A DNA stretch of 51,324 bases from Candidatus Parabacteroides intestinigallinarum (lineage in GTDB: Bacteria > Bacteroidota > Bacteroidia > Bacteroidales > Tannerellaceae): assembly GCA_019114945.1 (NCBI GenBank), contig DXEN01000016.1, positions 1 through 51,324 on the forward strand. The letters are read 5' to 3'. The position numbers were made by a program, and so were the translations under genes. The notes beneath the pieces are model-generated. The model was not told the origin of the DNA. It saw only the letters and a list, made by a program, of their open reading frames with translations, and made no database searches. Below, piece by piece: positions 15,639-24,497 of the stretch; within the stretch, counting starts at the first letter, position 1, and each line of letters starts with the position of its first letter.

Positions 15639-18326
15639 ATGAAAATTACTTTCAATATAAATTTTCATACGGTCTGGGGACAGAAGTTGTGTGTCGTTGG
15701 ATCTGTGCCGGAATTGGGTTCGTGGGAACCCGTTCTGGCGAAAGAGATGTGCTACTCGGGTGATGGAAATTGGCGATTAGAGCTGGAACTTCAATCGGAT
15801 GTAAGGCAATTGGAATATCGATATTTCTTATGCATCAACGACAACCGGATTTTTGAGGAATGGGAGAAAAATCATCGTGTTCGCTTCGATGGACAGTCCG
15901 AGTCGTACGTCTTGTACGATTATTGGCAGATTCCTCCGGATGATTTGGCCTTTTGCAGTTCCGCTTTTACCAAGGGGTTGTTCGCTCACTCCAATGATAT
16001 GCGGGGGCATAGCGTGGAGAGTGAGAAAAGGTTGCTTATCAAAGTGCTGGCTCCCCGTGTCGAGAAGGGGCAATATGTGGCGATATCGGGCAATCAGGAA
16101 TGCTTGGGGAATTGGTGCCCGGAGAACGCGCTTCTTTTGAATTGCGACGCGGCTCCGGAATGGAGCATTATGTTGGACGCTACTTTGATACATTATCCCT
16201 TGGAATATAAGTTCTTGGTACGGGATGCCCAATCTCACCGATTGCTTTATTGGGAGAGCGAGGAGAATAGGACGCTGCGTCTGGACTCTCAGGGAGCGGG
16301 GGAGACGATCGTGATATCGGGTCTTCATTTCCGTGAAAACTTGCCGCTATGGCGTTGCGCGGGCTCGGTGGCCCCGGTATTTTCCTTGCGTTCGGAGGAT
16401 AGCTTTGGTGTCGGGGATTTGGGTGATTTGCGGAAGCTCGTGGATTGGGCTCATAAGACTCATCAGCATATCATCCAAATATTGCCTATGAACGATACGA
16501 CCATGACTCATACATGGCTCGACTCTTATCCTTATAGCGCGATATCGATTTATGCGTTGCATCCCTTGTATGTGGATTTATCGGCTCTTGGCTCGTTGCG
16601 AGATCCGGCGAGGGCGGCTTTTTACGAGGAAAAGCGGCAAGAATTGAACGCTTTGGAGTGCGTGGACTATGAGCGCGCTTTGCGATACAAATTAGGTTAT
16701 TGCCAAGAATACTTCGCCCAGGAAGGGAAGCGGGTTTTGGATACGCCCGAATTTAAGGCGTTCTTATCGGAAAACGAATCGTGGCTGATGCCATACGCCA
16801 CTTTCTGTTTCTTGCGGGAAAGCTATGGAACCGCCGATTTTTCCCAATGGTTGGGGAATTCTGTTTATAACCGGACAAGGGTTCGGGCGCTTTGTAGACC
16901 TACAAGCGACGCGTGGGGGGAAATCTCTTTTACCTACTTCTTGCAATTTGTGTTGCATAAGCAGTTTAAAGCGGTATCCGACTATGCGCGGGCGAATGAG
17001 GTTGTGCTGAAAGGTGATTTGCCGATAGGGGTAAGCCGGACCAGTGTGGAGGCATGGACAGAACCGGGTTATTTCAATATGGATAGCCAAGCGGGAGCGC
17101 CACCCGATGATTTTTCCGTGAATGGACAGAATTGGCATTTCCCTACATACAATTGGGATGCGATGGAAAAAGATCATTTTACGTGGTGGAAGAAACGTTT
17201 CGCCAAATTGGGTGATTATTTTGATTGTTTCCGGATTGATCATATCTTAGGCTTTTTCCGCATTTGGGAGATTCCGACCGATTATGTACAAGGTCTTTGC
17301 GGGCATTTTAACCCGGCGTTGCCTTTATCGAGGAAAGAAATCGAGCGGTATGGATTGACTTTCGACGAACATAGGTTTACGATTCCGCGTATCAATGAGC
17401 GATTCCTTTCGGAATTATTCAAGGAAAATATGGAGGAGGTGATCGGCACGTATCTGGCGCGTTCGTCTTCCCGGCATTATGTGTTAAAACCTTTCTGTGA
17501 TACGCAAAGAAAAATCGAGGCGTTATTCGCGGATAAGACAGACAGGGCTTCTATCCGTATCAAGGAAGGATTGCTCGCGATTACGAACGAGGTGTTATTT
17601 ATGCGTGATACCAAGGATCCGGATAAGTTCCATCCCCGGATATCCGCGAGCCAATCTTTTATTTATCGCGAGCTAAGCGCCTCGGAACGATACGCTTTCG
17701 ATCAGCTGTACTGGCATTTCTTTTATCATCGTCATAATGAGTTTTGGAAAGCACAGGCGTTGAAGCGATTGGTGCCATTGGTATCGTCCACGGAGATGTT
17801 GGTTTGTGGCGAGGATTTGGGCATGATTCCGGCTTCCGTGCCGGAGGTGATGAATAAGTTGCAGATTTTCAGCTTGGAGATCGAGCGTATGCCTAAGACC
17901 TCGCAACAAGAGTTCACTGATTTGAGGAATCTGCCGTATCATTCGGTTTGTACGACATCTACGCATGACATGAATCCCTTGCGGAGTTGGTGGAAGGAGG
18001 ATCCGCTAAAAATGCGACGCTATTATAATAATGTATTAGGTCGGGAAGGGGAGGCTCCGGAAGAATGCTCGGCGGAGATCGCGACTCAAATCGTTCTCAA
18101 TCATTTAAACGCGAAGTCGATGTTGACGATCATTCCGTTGCAGGATTGGTTCGCCATGGACGATTCTATCAAGCGGAAGGATTGTGAGGCCGAGCGTATT
18201 AACGTTCCGGCGGACGCTCATCATTATTGGCGATATAGGATGCATATCACGTTGGAAAAACTTATGGCCGCGGATCATCTGAATCAAAAGATTTGTGCGT
18301 TGATCGCAGAGTCCGGCAGGAAGTGA
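15639..18326 (+). CDS. malQ: 4-alpha-glucanotransferase (GH77) with two N-terminal CBM20 domains
   Basis: An 895-residue amylomaltase that moves alpha-1,4-glucan segments between maltodextrins, releasing glucose. Two starch-binding CBM20 domains come first (about 1-95, with VVGSVPELGSWEP; about 125-225, with ISGNQECLGNWCPENA). The GH77 barrel follows: QILPMNDTT near 280, DLPIGVSRTSVEAW near 460, the nucleophile Asp in FRIDHILGF near 534, the acid/base Glu in CGEDLGMIP near 725 and STHDMNPLRSW near 773. No signal peptide, so cytoplasmic. This long architecture is the Bacteroidota and plant DPE2-like form rather than the short E. coli form. A strong double hairpin follows. Confidence 0.93.
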   Translation: MKITFNINFHTVWGQKLCVVGSVPELGSWEPVLAKEMCYSGDGNWRLELELQSDVRQLEYRYFLCINDNRIFEEWEKNHRVRFDGQSESYVLYDYWQIPPDDLAFCSSAFTKGLFAHSNDMRGHSVESEKRLLIKVLAPRVEKGQYVAISGNQECLGNWCPENALLLNCDAAPEWSIMLDATLIHYPLEYKFLVRDAQSHRLLYWESEENRTLRLDSQGAGETIVISGLHFRENLPLWRCAGSVAPVFSLRSEDSFGVGDLGDLRKLVDWAHKTHQHIIQILPMNDTTMTHTWLDSYPYSAISIYALHPLYVDLSALGSLRDPARAAFYEEKRQELNALECVDYERALRYKLGYCQEYFAQEGKRVLDTPEFKAFLSENESWLMPYATFCFLRESYGTADFSQWLGNSVYNRTRVRALCRPTSDAWGEISFTYFLQFVLHKQFKAVSDYARANEVVLKGDLPIGVSRTSVEAWTEPGYFNMDSQAGAPPDDFSVNGQNWHFPTYNWDAMEKDHFTWWKKRFAKLGDYFDCFRIDHILGFFRIWEIPTDYVQGLCGHFNPALPLSRKEIERYGLTFDEHRFTIPRINERFLSELFKENMEEVIGTYLARSSSRHYVLKPFCDTQRKIEALFADKTDRASIRIKEGLLAITNEVLFMRDTKDPDKFHPRISASQSFIYRELSASERYAFDQLYWHFFYHRHNEFWKAQALKRLVPLVSSTEMLVCGEDLGMIPASVPEVMNKLQIFSLEIERMPKTSQQEFTDLRNLPYHSVCTTSTHDMNPLRSWWKEDPLKMRRYYNNVLGREGEAPEECSAEIATQIVLNHLNAKSMLTIIPLQDWFAMDDSIKRKDCEAERINVPADAHHYWRYRMHITLEKLMAADHLNQKICALIAESGRK

Positions 18327-18345
18327 GAATTTCCGTGAGTGCGGT

Positions 18346-18410
18346 CTGAGGCTCGGACGACGCTTGATATTTATTCGGCGTGTCCGAGCCTCAGCTTGTT
18401 GGATACAAGC
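18346..18410. terminator. Double hairpin between convergent malQ and DUF308 genes
   Basis: A perfect 13-bp stem (CTGAGGCTCGGAC at 18346-18358 with its complement at 18382-18394) is followed by a second small stem GCTTGT/ACAAGC (18394-18410). They fill the space between two convergent genes and probably end both transcripts, although T-runs are short. Confidence 0.7.
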
Positions 18411-18412
18411 AT

Positions 18413-18943
18413 TTATGATTCAGAGATTCTTTTCTTGAACTTATACCAATTGATTACCTCGCAAATGCCGTAGAAGAGGCTGGCTATGCCGAAGATCACG
18501 AAGGTATTGGCCATCGCCTCGAATGGATAGGCGAGGATCATCACGCCGGTGATCAATACCAGCGTAGGCATGAGGTAGAACCCCCAGGGCACTCGGCTCC
18601 ATTTGCGGGCCAAGATAAGAGAGGCGAGTTGCTGTCCGCCGGCGATTACCAATAACGCGCCTAACACGTACATGAAGATATTCACGAAGAAATCGGGCAT
18701 GATCACCAACCAGGCTCCGAATAGAACGCTACCCGCTCCCTCGATCGGGAAGGTCTTCTTTTCCCCGAACATATCTTTCGGACGGGTGAAGTAGCTGAGG
18801 ATCGCGAACAATCCCGGCAAGATGAACAAGATGCCCACCGTTATCACCAAATAGATGATGGCGGCTTCCGGCCATACGATCAATACGAATCCCAACAACA
18901 TCGCGAACGCTCCGCGTACCACGGCACTATGAATTGAACCCAT
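18413..18943 (-). CDS. DUF308 / HdeD-like membrane protein
   Basis: A 176-residue integral membrane protein with about six hydrophobic segments in DUF308 pairs (for example LGFVLIVWPEAAIIYLVI, AGSVLFGAWLVIMPDFFVN, LVLITGVMILAYPFEA). The repeated G-x-x-L-x-x-x-P pattern is typical of the family that includes E. coli HdeD, linked to acid resistance. Precise role unknown. The ribosome site AAAAAGGAGGAAACGTT is very strong. It is transcribed alone, facing malQ, and diverges from the TonB receptor gene. Confidence 0.85.
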   Translation of the reverse strand: MGSIHSAVVRGAFAMLLGFVLIVWPEAAIIYLVITVGILFILPGLFAILSYFTRPKDMFGEKKTFPIEGAGSVLFGAWLVIMPDFFVNIFMYVLGALLVIAGGQQLASLILARKWSRVPWGFYLMPTLVLITGVMILAYPFEAMANTFVIFGIASLFYGICEVINWYKFKKRISES

Positions 18944-19070
18944 AACGTTTCCTCCTTTTTTAATTGATTCGAATACGAAGATAAGGATTTATTTTGGAAT
19001 TATCCGAATCGCGGCTTATTTATCGCGTGTGCTTATTTTCCTCGCGTGGTCAAAGTGGAGGAAACGAAAA

Positions 19071-19098
19071 TGTAACAGGTATTATCAGGAATGTTACA
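19071..19098. promoter_or_regulatory. Inverted-repeat operator candidate upstream of the TonB receptor
   Basis: TGTAACA (19071-19077) and TGTTACA (19092-19098) are exact inverted copies, 21 bases centre to centre, one or two helical turns apart on one DNA face. They lie just upstream of the -33 position of the TonB receptor promoter, a typical activator site. Confidence 0.5.
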
Positions 19099-19129
19099 AG
19101 CCTTACACATCGCTGAAATATTCCCCGGC

Positions 19130-19137
19130 TACTTTTG
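19130..19137 (+). promoter_or_regulatory. -7 box of the TonB receptor promoter
   Basis: TACTTTTG fits TAnnTTTG exactly and lies 32 bases before the ATG. No TTTG is correctly placed upstream, which fits an activator-dependent promoter served by the inverted repeat at 19071-19098. Confidence 0.55.
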
Positions 19138-19169
19138 CGTCGAATTGAAAGACGAAAAGTAGAATAAGA

Positions 19170-21971
19170 ATGGAAAAAAATGTAAGGTGTAGGTGTAAGG
19201 GATTAAATAGGAGCATCTTCTTTCTAATGGGAATGTTCCTGTCGTTCTCGCTTTGGGCGCAGACGGGCGTAATTTGCGGAACGGTGACGGACGCTAAGCT
19301 AAAAGAGCCATTGATCGGCGCCTCGGTCGTGATTGAGGGAACCACGGTGGGCGCGATTACAGATATTGACGGAAACTTCCGGATAGAGAACGTGCGGCCG
19401 GGGACGTACACGGTGACAGCCTCGTACGTGTCGTATCAGACACAGACGGTGAGGGACGTGCCGGTGGTCGCGCATCAGGAGGCGGTGTTGCGGATAGAGC
19501 TTTCGGACGCCGATTTGCAGCTGGAAAACGTGGTGGTCGTGGCGCAACGGAAGTTGGGCACCGAGATGGCCGTGCTGAATACGATGCGGAAGAGCCTCCC
19601 GGTGGTGAATGGCATCTCCGCGCAACAGATTGGCAAGACGCAGGATAGCGACGCCGCCGAGGTATTACGGCGTATTCCGGGTATCACCATCGTGGACGAC
19701 CGTTTCATCGTGGTGCGCGGCTTGGCGCAGCGTTATAATAATGTATGGTTGAACAACGCCACGACTCCCTCCAGCGAGACGGACAGCCGTGCTTTCTCGT
19801 TCGATGTGCTGCCTTCTTCCTTGATCGATAATATGATGGTATATAAAAGTCCTTCGGCGGAGTTGCCCGCGGATTTCTCCGGAGGTTTCGTGCGGGTGTT
19901 GACGAAGAATATCCCGGAGGGGAATACGTTCAGTATTTCGTATCAGGCGGGGTTCAACACGAACTCGGCTTTCCGCGATTTCCAGTTGACCGAGGGAAGC
20001 GCGATGGATTATCTGGGATTTGGGGCGAAATCTCGTATGTTACCCGCTAATTTTCCCGCTCATCTGAACGACGTGTCGGTGTCGGAAGCCGCCGCGTTCA
20101 CGAAGCGGGTGAACACGGGCTGGAACATCCGTCATTTTACCGCGATACCGGAGCAGAAACTGACTTTCTCGATGAACCGAACGTTCGATGTCGGAGATAT
20201 AAAAATCGGTAATATCACGAACGTGAATTATAGTACGGGATATGATTATTACGAGATGAAGAATAACAACTACCTCTCGTACAATATGGTGGAGGACCAC
20301 TCTTCTTATCGGTATCGTTATGATGACGTACAGTATAAGAACACGACAAAATTAGGAGCTTTGTTTAATTGGTCGTTGTTGAAAGGAAATAACAAGTATG
20401 AGTTCCGGAATTTCTTTAACCAACGAGGGACTTCTTCCTTGTCGCAACGGGAGGGAACGGATTACTACTCGGAGCAGAACGTTCAGAAATGGGAGTCGCT
20501 CTACACGGGCCGTACAACCTATTCCGGGCAGTTGAGCGGCGATCATACGTTGAAAGAGGACGTTAATCGGTTGGATTGGACGTTGGGCTACGCCTTCGCC
20601 GCTTACAAGGAGCCGGACCGGAAGGTGGTGGAGTCGATCGAGCGGAATGGGAGCGATGAGTATGACTATTACGTCTCTGACCCGACTCGTTATTATCAAG
20701 ACTTGAAAGACCACAGCGGTTCCGTGGCTTTGAATTACGAGCATACGTTCAATGTCTCGGAGATGTTCTCGCCGGTCTTCAACGCCGGAGTGTATGGCGA
20801 GTTCAAGAAGCGCGATTTCGGCGCTCGCCGATTTGTATATAACTTGCTGGGAAGTGGTTACAATCGCTTCGCTGAATGGGATTATAGTGGTCTTTTCGCC
20901 GACGAGAATATCTCGGCCGATCGTATCTATATGCGGGAGAGCACGAACAAGAGCGACTCTTATACCTCCGATAATTTGCTGGGTACCGCCTACGTCTCCG
21001 CTAAATTGAATTGGGGCGATAGGCTGAATGCCAATGTGGGTGTCCGCATAGAGTATTACCGGTTGAAGTTGGATGGTTATGAGTCGGATGGTATTAAGCC
21101 GGTGCATCTGGATCAAGACGCGACGGATTTCTTCCCGTCGGTAAATATCGCATACAACCTGAGCGAGAAGCATCAATTGCGTGTGGCGTATGGCCGTTCG
21201 GTGAACCGGGCAGAGTTTCGCGAGATTGTTCCTTACGTATATTATGACTTCGCTTTGGACGCGAACATTACCGGCAACGTGGACTTGAAGAATGCGTACG
21301 CCAATAACGTAGATTTGCGTTACGAGTTCTATCCCGCCGCGGGCGAGACCGTGACTATCGGAGGCTTCTTCAAGCGCTTCAACGATCCGATCGAGCAGAC
21401 CTATATGGAGGCGGGTTCTGGTTTGCAATACACATACCATAATGCCGATCACGCGACCGCTTTCGGCGTGGAGGTGGATATCAAGAAGAACTTGGACTTC
21501 ATGGGACTGAATGGCTTGAGCCTGGTATTCAACGGGGCTTATATCCATAGCAAGGTGTATTTCGCGGAGGGTTCTTTCGAGCGCGACCGTGCGATGCAAG
21601 GACAATCGCCTTATTTGATTAATACCGGTTTGTTCTATCAACACGACAACGCCGGCATTTCCGCCTCGCTGCTGTACAACCGCATCGGAAAACGTATCGA
21701 GACGGTGGGCGTGCCGAAACAGGACCCGAACGATGATATCCCTGATATCTACGAGATGCCGCGCAACTCGTTGGACTTGAGTTTCTCGAAAAAGGTGGGC
21801 AAGTACGTGGAGATTAGGGGGGGCATAAAGGATTTGCTGAACTCCAGGATCGAGCACAAACAGTTCCTGACGCTGACAGAGGAGTCTGGCACGAGACGCG
21901 AGGTGGAGCAGTTGATCCGCAGCTACCGTCCGGGCGTGAATATCAATATCGGCGTGTCCGTGGAATTCTAA
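19170..21971 (+). CDS. TonB-dependent outer-membrane receptor without SusD partner
   Basis: A 933-residue outer-membrane beta-barrel. After a signal peptide (hydrophobic 15-30, cut near LWA-Q) comes a carboxypeptidase-D-regulatory-like beta-sandwich (about 33-112, GTVTDAKLKEPLIGASVVI), then the plug (about 140-250, with DAAEVLRRIPGITIVDDRFIVVRGL cut here into DAAEVLRRIPGI and VVRGLAQRYN) and the barrel, ending in the aromatic residue Phe (NIGVSVEF) as BAM substrates do. It lacks the SusC-type TonB box context and no susD follows; instead a Big2 surface lipoprotein follows 52 bases later. The substrate is unknown: metal, siderophore, peptide or sugar are all possible. It is the first gene of a three-gene unit. 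Confidence 0.88.
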   Translation: MEKNVRCRCKGLNRSIFFLMGMFLSFSLWAQTGVICGTVTDAKLKEPLIGASVVIEGTTVGAITDIDGNFRIENVRPGTYTVTASYVSYQTQTVRDVPVVAHQEAVLRIELSDADLQLENVVVVAQRKLGTEMAVLNTMRKSLPVVNGISAQQIGKTQDSDAAEVLRRIPGITIVDDRFIVVRGLAQRYNNVWLNNATTPSSETDSRAFSFDVLPSSLIDNMMVYKSPSAELPADFSGGFVRVLTKNIPEGNTFSISYQAGFNTNSAFRDFQLTEGSAMDYLGFGAKSRMLPANFPAHLNDVSVSEAAAFTKRVNTGWNIRHFTAIPEQKLTFSMNRTFDVGDIKIGNITNVNYSTGYDYYEMKNNNYLSYNMVEDHSSYRYRYDDVQYKNTTKLGALFNWSLLKGNNKYEFRNFFNQRGTSSLSQREGTDYYSEQNVQKWESLYTGRTTYSGQLSGDHTLKEDVNRLDWTLGYAFAAYKEPDRKVVESIERNGSDEYDYYVSDPTRYYQDLKDHSGSVALNYEHTFNVSEMFSPVFNAGVYGEFKKRDFGARRFVYNLLGSGYNRFAEWDYSGLFADENISADRIYMRESTNKSDSYTSDNLLGTAYVSAKLNWGDRLNANVGVRIEYYRLKLDGYESDGIKPVHLDQDATDFFPSVNIAYNLSEKHQLRVAYGRSVNRAEFREIVPYVYYDFALDANITGNVDLKNAYANNVDLRYEFYPAAGETVTIGGFFKRFNDPIEQTYMEAGSGLQYTYHNADHATAFGVEVDIKKNLDFMGLNGLSLVFNGAYIHSKVYFAEGSFERDRAMQGQSPYLINTGLFYQHDNAGISASLLYNRIGKRIETVGVPKQDPNDDIPDIYEMPRNSLDLSFSKKVGKYVEIRGGIKDLLNSRIEHKQFLTLTEESGTRREVEQLIRSYRPGVNINIGVSVEF

Positions 21972-22023
21972 AGTTTGATGACAGATTATTCATTTTACTT
22001 ATATTCATTAAATCATTTATTTT

Positions 22024-23631
22024 ATGAACAAGTTCTTATTAAAAGGCGTGGCCGCTATCTTCTGTATGGCCACGATGCTTGGGACAATCGCTTGTGATGA
22101 CGACGATGATCCCGTAAACGAGATCGTGAGTGTGACGGGTGTAACCTTGGACAAGACATCCGCCGCCGTGAAACCGGGAGAGACGGTTAAACTGACCGCT
22201 ACCGTAGCGCCGGCTGAGGCTTCGAACAAGGCCGTGACTTGGAATTCATCGGACGAGGCTGTCGCTACCGTGGCCGATGGTACGGTGACCGGTGTTGCTG
22301 AGGGTACCGCTACGATTACGGTGACAACCTCGGATGGAAATCATACCGCTACTTGTACGGTGACGGTTTCCGCGGACGCTCCGGTAAGCGAGGATGTGGT
22401 CTTAGAAGGAGAAATTACAGAGGATATGACCTTGAAGGCAACCGATAACGTCTTGCTGAGAGGTTATGTATATGTAACGGATGGCGTAACGCTGACCATC
22501 GAGCCGGGTACGGTCATCAAGGGCGAGAAGGCGACGAAAGGTTCCTTGATCATCGAGCGTGGTGGCAAGATCATGGCCGAGGGTACGGCGGATAGCCCGA
22601 TCGTGTTCACTTCCGACCAGCCGGTAGGCGCCCGTACGTATGGCGATTGGGGTGGCTTGGTGCTGTGCGGTAAGTCTACGGTAAACAATACGGCTGGCGA
22701 GGCGCAGATCGAGGGTGGCCCGCGCTCGTACTATGGAGGTTCGGATCCCGCGGACAACTCCGGCGTGGTTAAGTATGTACGTATCGAGTTCGCCGGTTAT
22801 CCGTTGGAGCCGGATAAGGAGATCAATGGTTTGACTTTCGGTGGCGTAGGTAGCGGCACGACCATCGAGTACGTGCAGGTATCCTTCTGCGGTGACGATT
22901 CTTTCGAGTGGTTCGGTGGTACGGTGAACGCGAAACACTTGATCGCTTACAAAGGCTGGGACGATGAGTTCGATACGGACTATGGTTTCCAAGGCAAGTT
23001 GCAGTTCTTGCTGGGCGTACGCGATCCGGAGCACGCCGATACATCTAAGTCGAACGGCTTTGAGTCGGACAACGATGGTGATGGCTCGAACAACTCTCCG
23101 TTGACGAACCCGATCTTCTCGAACGTTACTTTGATCGGCCCGCTTTATGGCGAGAACGCCGGCAAGGCGGAGGATGAGGTTTTGTATGTGACCGAGGATG
23201 CTCCCAACGGCGCGCGCGGCGGTACGTTCCAGGCTTCTATGCACATCCGTCGTAACTCGGCCTTGAACGTGTACAACTCCGTATTCACGGGCTGGCCTTA
23301 TGGCTTGTACTTGCAGAACGCGAACGAGGGTGCTGTGGTAAAGAACGTGATCTTCGCCGGTATGTGGGAGAACTTCATGGATGAGACGACTCAGAACTAC
23401 TTCGAGACCGCCGATCTGGGTAATATCGTCCTCGCTTCTACGAACGACATCATCGCTGAGGATGGCGACTACGCTTCGGTAGTAGCCGAGAACGTAGCTG
23501 GTGCCGATTTCTCCGACGCGGCATTGAGCGACTCTTTCTTCGAGCAAGTATCGTATAAGGGCGCGTTCGATGGCCAGAACGACTGGGCAGCCGGTTGGGC
23601 AAACTTCGATCCGAATAATACCGAATATTAA
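22024..23631 (+). CDS. Surface lipoprotein with Big2 Ig-like domain and beta-helix-like body
   Basis: A 535-residue lipoprotein. The N-terminus is a lipoprotein signal (KGVAAIFCMATMLGTIAC) and the Cys is followed at once by DDDDD, an acidic tract like the Bacteroidota signal for export to the cell surface. Residues about 38-118 are a Big_2 Ig-like domain (VTGVTLDKTSAAVKPGETV, VTWNSSDEAVATV). The rest (about 130-535) has repeated IEPGT, GSLIIERGGKI, YGDWGGLVLCGK and NVIFAG strands typical of a right-handed beta-helix-like fold in Bacteroidota surface proteins. It directly follows the TonB receptor and likely acts as its extracellular substrate-binding partner in place of SusD; that role is inference. 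Confidence 0.8.
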   Translation: MNKFLLKGVAAIFCMATMLGTIACDDDDDPVNEIVSVTGVTLDKTSAAVKPGETVKLTATVAPAEASNKAVTWNSSDEAVATVADGTVTGVAEGTATITVTTSDGNHTATCTVTVSADAPVSEDVVLEGEITEDMTLKATDNVLLRGYVYVTDGVTLTIEPGTVIKGEKATKGSLIIERGGKIMAEGTADSPIVFTSDQPVGARTYGDWGGLVLCGKSTVNNTAGEAQIEGGPRSYYGGSDPADNSGVVKYVRIEFAGYPLEPDKEINGLTFGGVGSGTTIEYVQVSFCGDDSFEWFGGTVNAKHLIAYKGWDDEFDTDYGFQGKLQFLLGVRDPEHADTSKSNGFESDNDGDGSNNSPLTNPIFSNVTLIGPLYGENAGKAEDEVLYVTEDAPNGARGGTFQASMHIRRNSALNVYNSVFTGWPYGLYLQNANEGAVVKNVIFAGMWENFMDETTQNYFETADLGNIVLASTNDIIAEDGDYASVVAENVAGADFSDAALSDSFFEQVSYKGAFDGQNDWAAGWANFDPNNTEY

Positions 23632-23666
23632 TAGATTGGATATTGAATAGTTTGTGAATTTGTTGG

Positions 23667-23706
23667 GGGACATCGGGGTGATACGAAACCTTGGTGTCCC
23701 TTTTAT
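23667..23706 (+). terminator. Hairpin between the lipoprotein and MORN genes
   Basis: A 13-bp stem allowing three G-U pairs (GGGACATCGGGGT with ACCTTGGTGTCCC) followed by TTTTATT. It may end or attenuate transcription, so the MORN gene could be expressed less than its upstream neighbours. Confidence 0.7.
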
Positions 23707-23734
23707 TGTTATTTATAATAAAGAGAAGGGCATT

Positions 23735-24214
23735 ATGGATAAGAAATTATTACTCGTATCCGCGTTCATGGCGGGTGCTACATGGACCATACAAGCGCAG
23801 GATTTGGTGCTGAGCGAGGGGCAGTATTATACCGACGAGACACAAACCACCCCGTATACGGGCCGTTATACGGAATTCTACGAGGACGGGATGCTGAAGA
23901 TGGAGCTGTATCTGAAGGACGGCCGTCCGGAGGGCACGTACGTCATCTATTATCCGGATGGGAAGATCGCCGAGGTGCGCTCGTATTATCACGGCATCTT
24001 CCATGGCGAGTGGCGTACCTATAACGAGCATGGTAAGCTGATCGGCTTAGCTTCTTATAAAGAGGGACAAAAGGACGGGCCGTGGCGCATTTGGAGCGAC
24101 GAGGGTAAGTTGCTGTACGAGATGTTCTATACGAACGGGAAGAAGTCCGGCGTATGGCGCAGCTGGGACGAGGAGGGCAACCTGCTCTCCGAGGAGAGGC
24201 AAGAGGAGGAATAG
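23735..24214 (+). CDS. Exported MORN_2-repeat protein
   Basis: A 159-residue protein with a signal peptide (MDKKLLLVSAFMAGATWTIQA then QD). I chose the ATG at 23735 because the signal peptide begins there; a longer upstream reading frame crosses the terminator. The mature part is about five MORN_2 repeats of 22-24 residues: YTEFYEDGMLKMELYLKDG, YVIYYPDGKIAEVRSYYHG, WRTYNEHGKLIGLASYKEG and so on, each with G-x-W/Y at the turn. Automated names for such proteins often say YwqK-family antitoxin; nothing here suggests a toxin-antitoxin pair. It sits downstream of a TonB receptor and surface lipoprotein and is probably periplasmic or surface-associated. Function unknown. Confidence 0.82.
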   Translation: MDKKLLLVSAFMAGATWTIQAQDLVLSEGQYYTDETQTTPYTGRYTEFYEDGMLKMELYLKDGRPEGTYVIYYPDGKIAEVRSYYHGIFHGEWRTYNEHGKLIGLASYKEGQKDGPWRIWSDEGKLLYEMFYTNGKKSGVWRSWDEEGNLLSEERQEEE

Positions 24215-24237
24215 CTTATTCCCGCTCGGACATGAAT

Positions 24238-24285
24238 GCCCGGAGAACATAGGTGCGACCGGCAAGTCACCTATGTTCTCCGGGC
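24238..24285 (+). terminator. Perfect 18-bp inverted repeat opening array B
   Basis: GCCCGGAGAACATAGGTG (24238-24255) and its exact complement (24268-24285) flank a 12-base loop, 23 bases after the MORN gene. The stem could end transcription although no T-run follows. The two arms are also the first two units of the 22-base array. Confidence 0.55.
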
Positions 24286-24418
24286 AACGCACGTATGTTA
24301 AATCGTCCACGCACGTATGTGTCTTTGTCCGCGCACGTATGTGAGGCAGATAACATAGCTTCGTGAGGCAGATAGCATAGGTTTGTGAGGTGTAAAACAT
24401 AGGTATGTAATAATGAAC
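24243..24418. repeat. Intergenic array, eight 22-base units (array B)
   Basis: Units start at 24243, 24265, 24287, 24309, 24331, 24353, 24375 and 24397. Typical units are ACGCACGTATGTTAAATCGT and ACGCACGTATGTGTCTTTGT, each completed by two more bases; later units drift to GCATAGGTTTGTGAGG. The phase of exactly 22 bases is kept while sequence diverges. Cores are near-palindromes of the CACNTANGTG type. The array fills the gap between the MORN gene and the PurF-like gene and matches the arrays at 7555 and 49305. Confidence 0.85.
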
Positions 24419-24432
24419 GTTCCTCGATAAAT

Positions 24433-24465
24433 TTTGGAACATATCTGATTAATCTTGTAAATTCG
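24433..24465 (+). promoter_or_regulatory. Promoter of the PurF-like gene
   Basis: TTTG (24433-24436), 21 bases, TAAATTCG (24458-24465), one base off consensus. It begins 15 bases after array B ends and lies 32 bases before the ATG. Confidence 0.6.
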
Positions 24466-24497
24466 CGGTCGAAATATAATAACAAACAAACAAGACA

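Noticed and set aside
20352-21857. 501-codon minus-strand reading frame opposite the TonB receptor
   Set aside because: Antisense shadow of a clearly coding gene; the protein looks like unstructured His/Arg/Ile-rich sequence without any family motif.
22402-23673. 423-codon minus-strand frame opposite the Big2 lipoprotein
   Set aside because: Shadow of the real lipoprotein gene; no start signals.
23735-24214. Antitoxin of a toxin-antitoxin pair
   Set aside because: The MORN_2 repeats attract that name in databases, but the protein is exported and no toxin gene is adjacent.
24243-24418. CRISPR array
   Set aside because: Repeats are directly tandem with 22-base period and no spacers, and no cas genes are near; the Cas4-like domain at 1462-6360 belongs to a helicase fusion.
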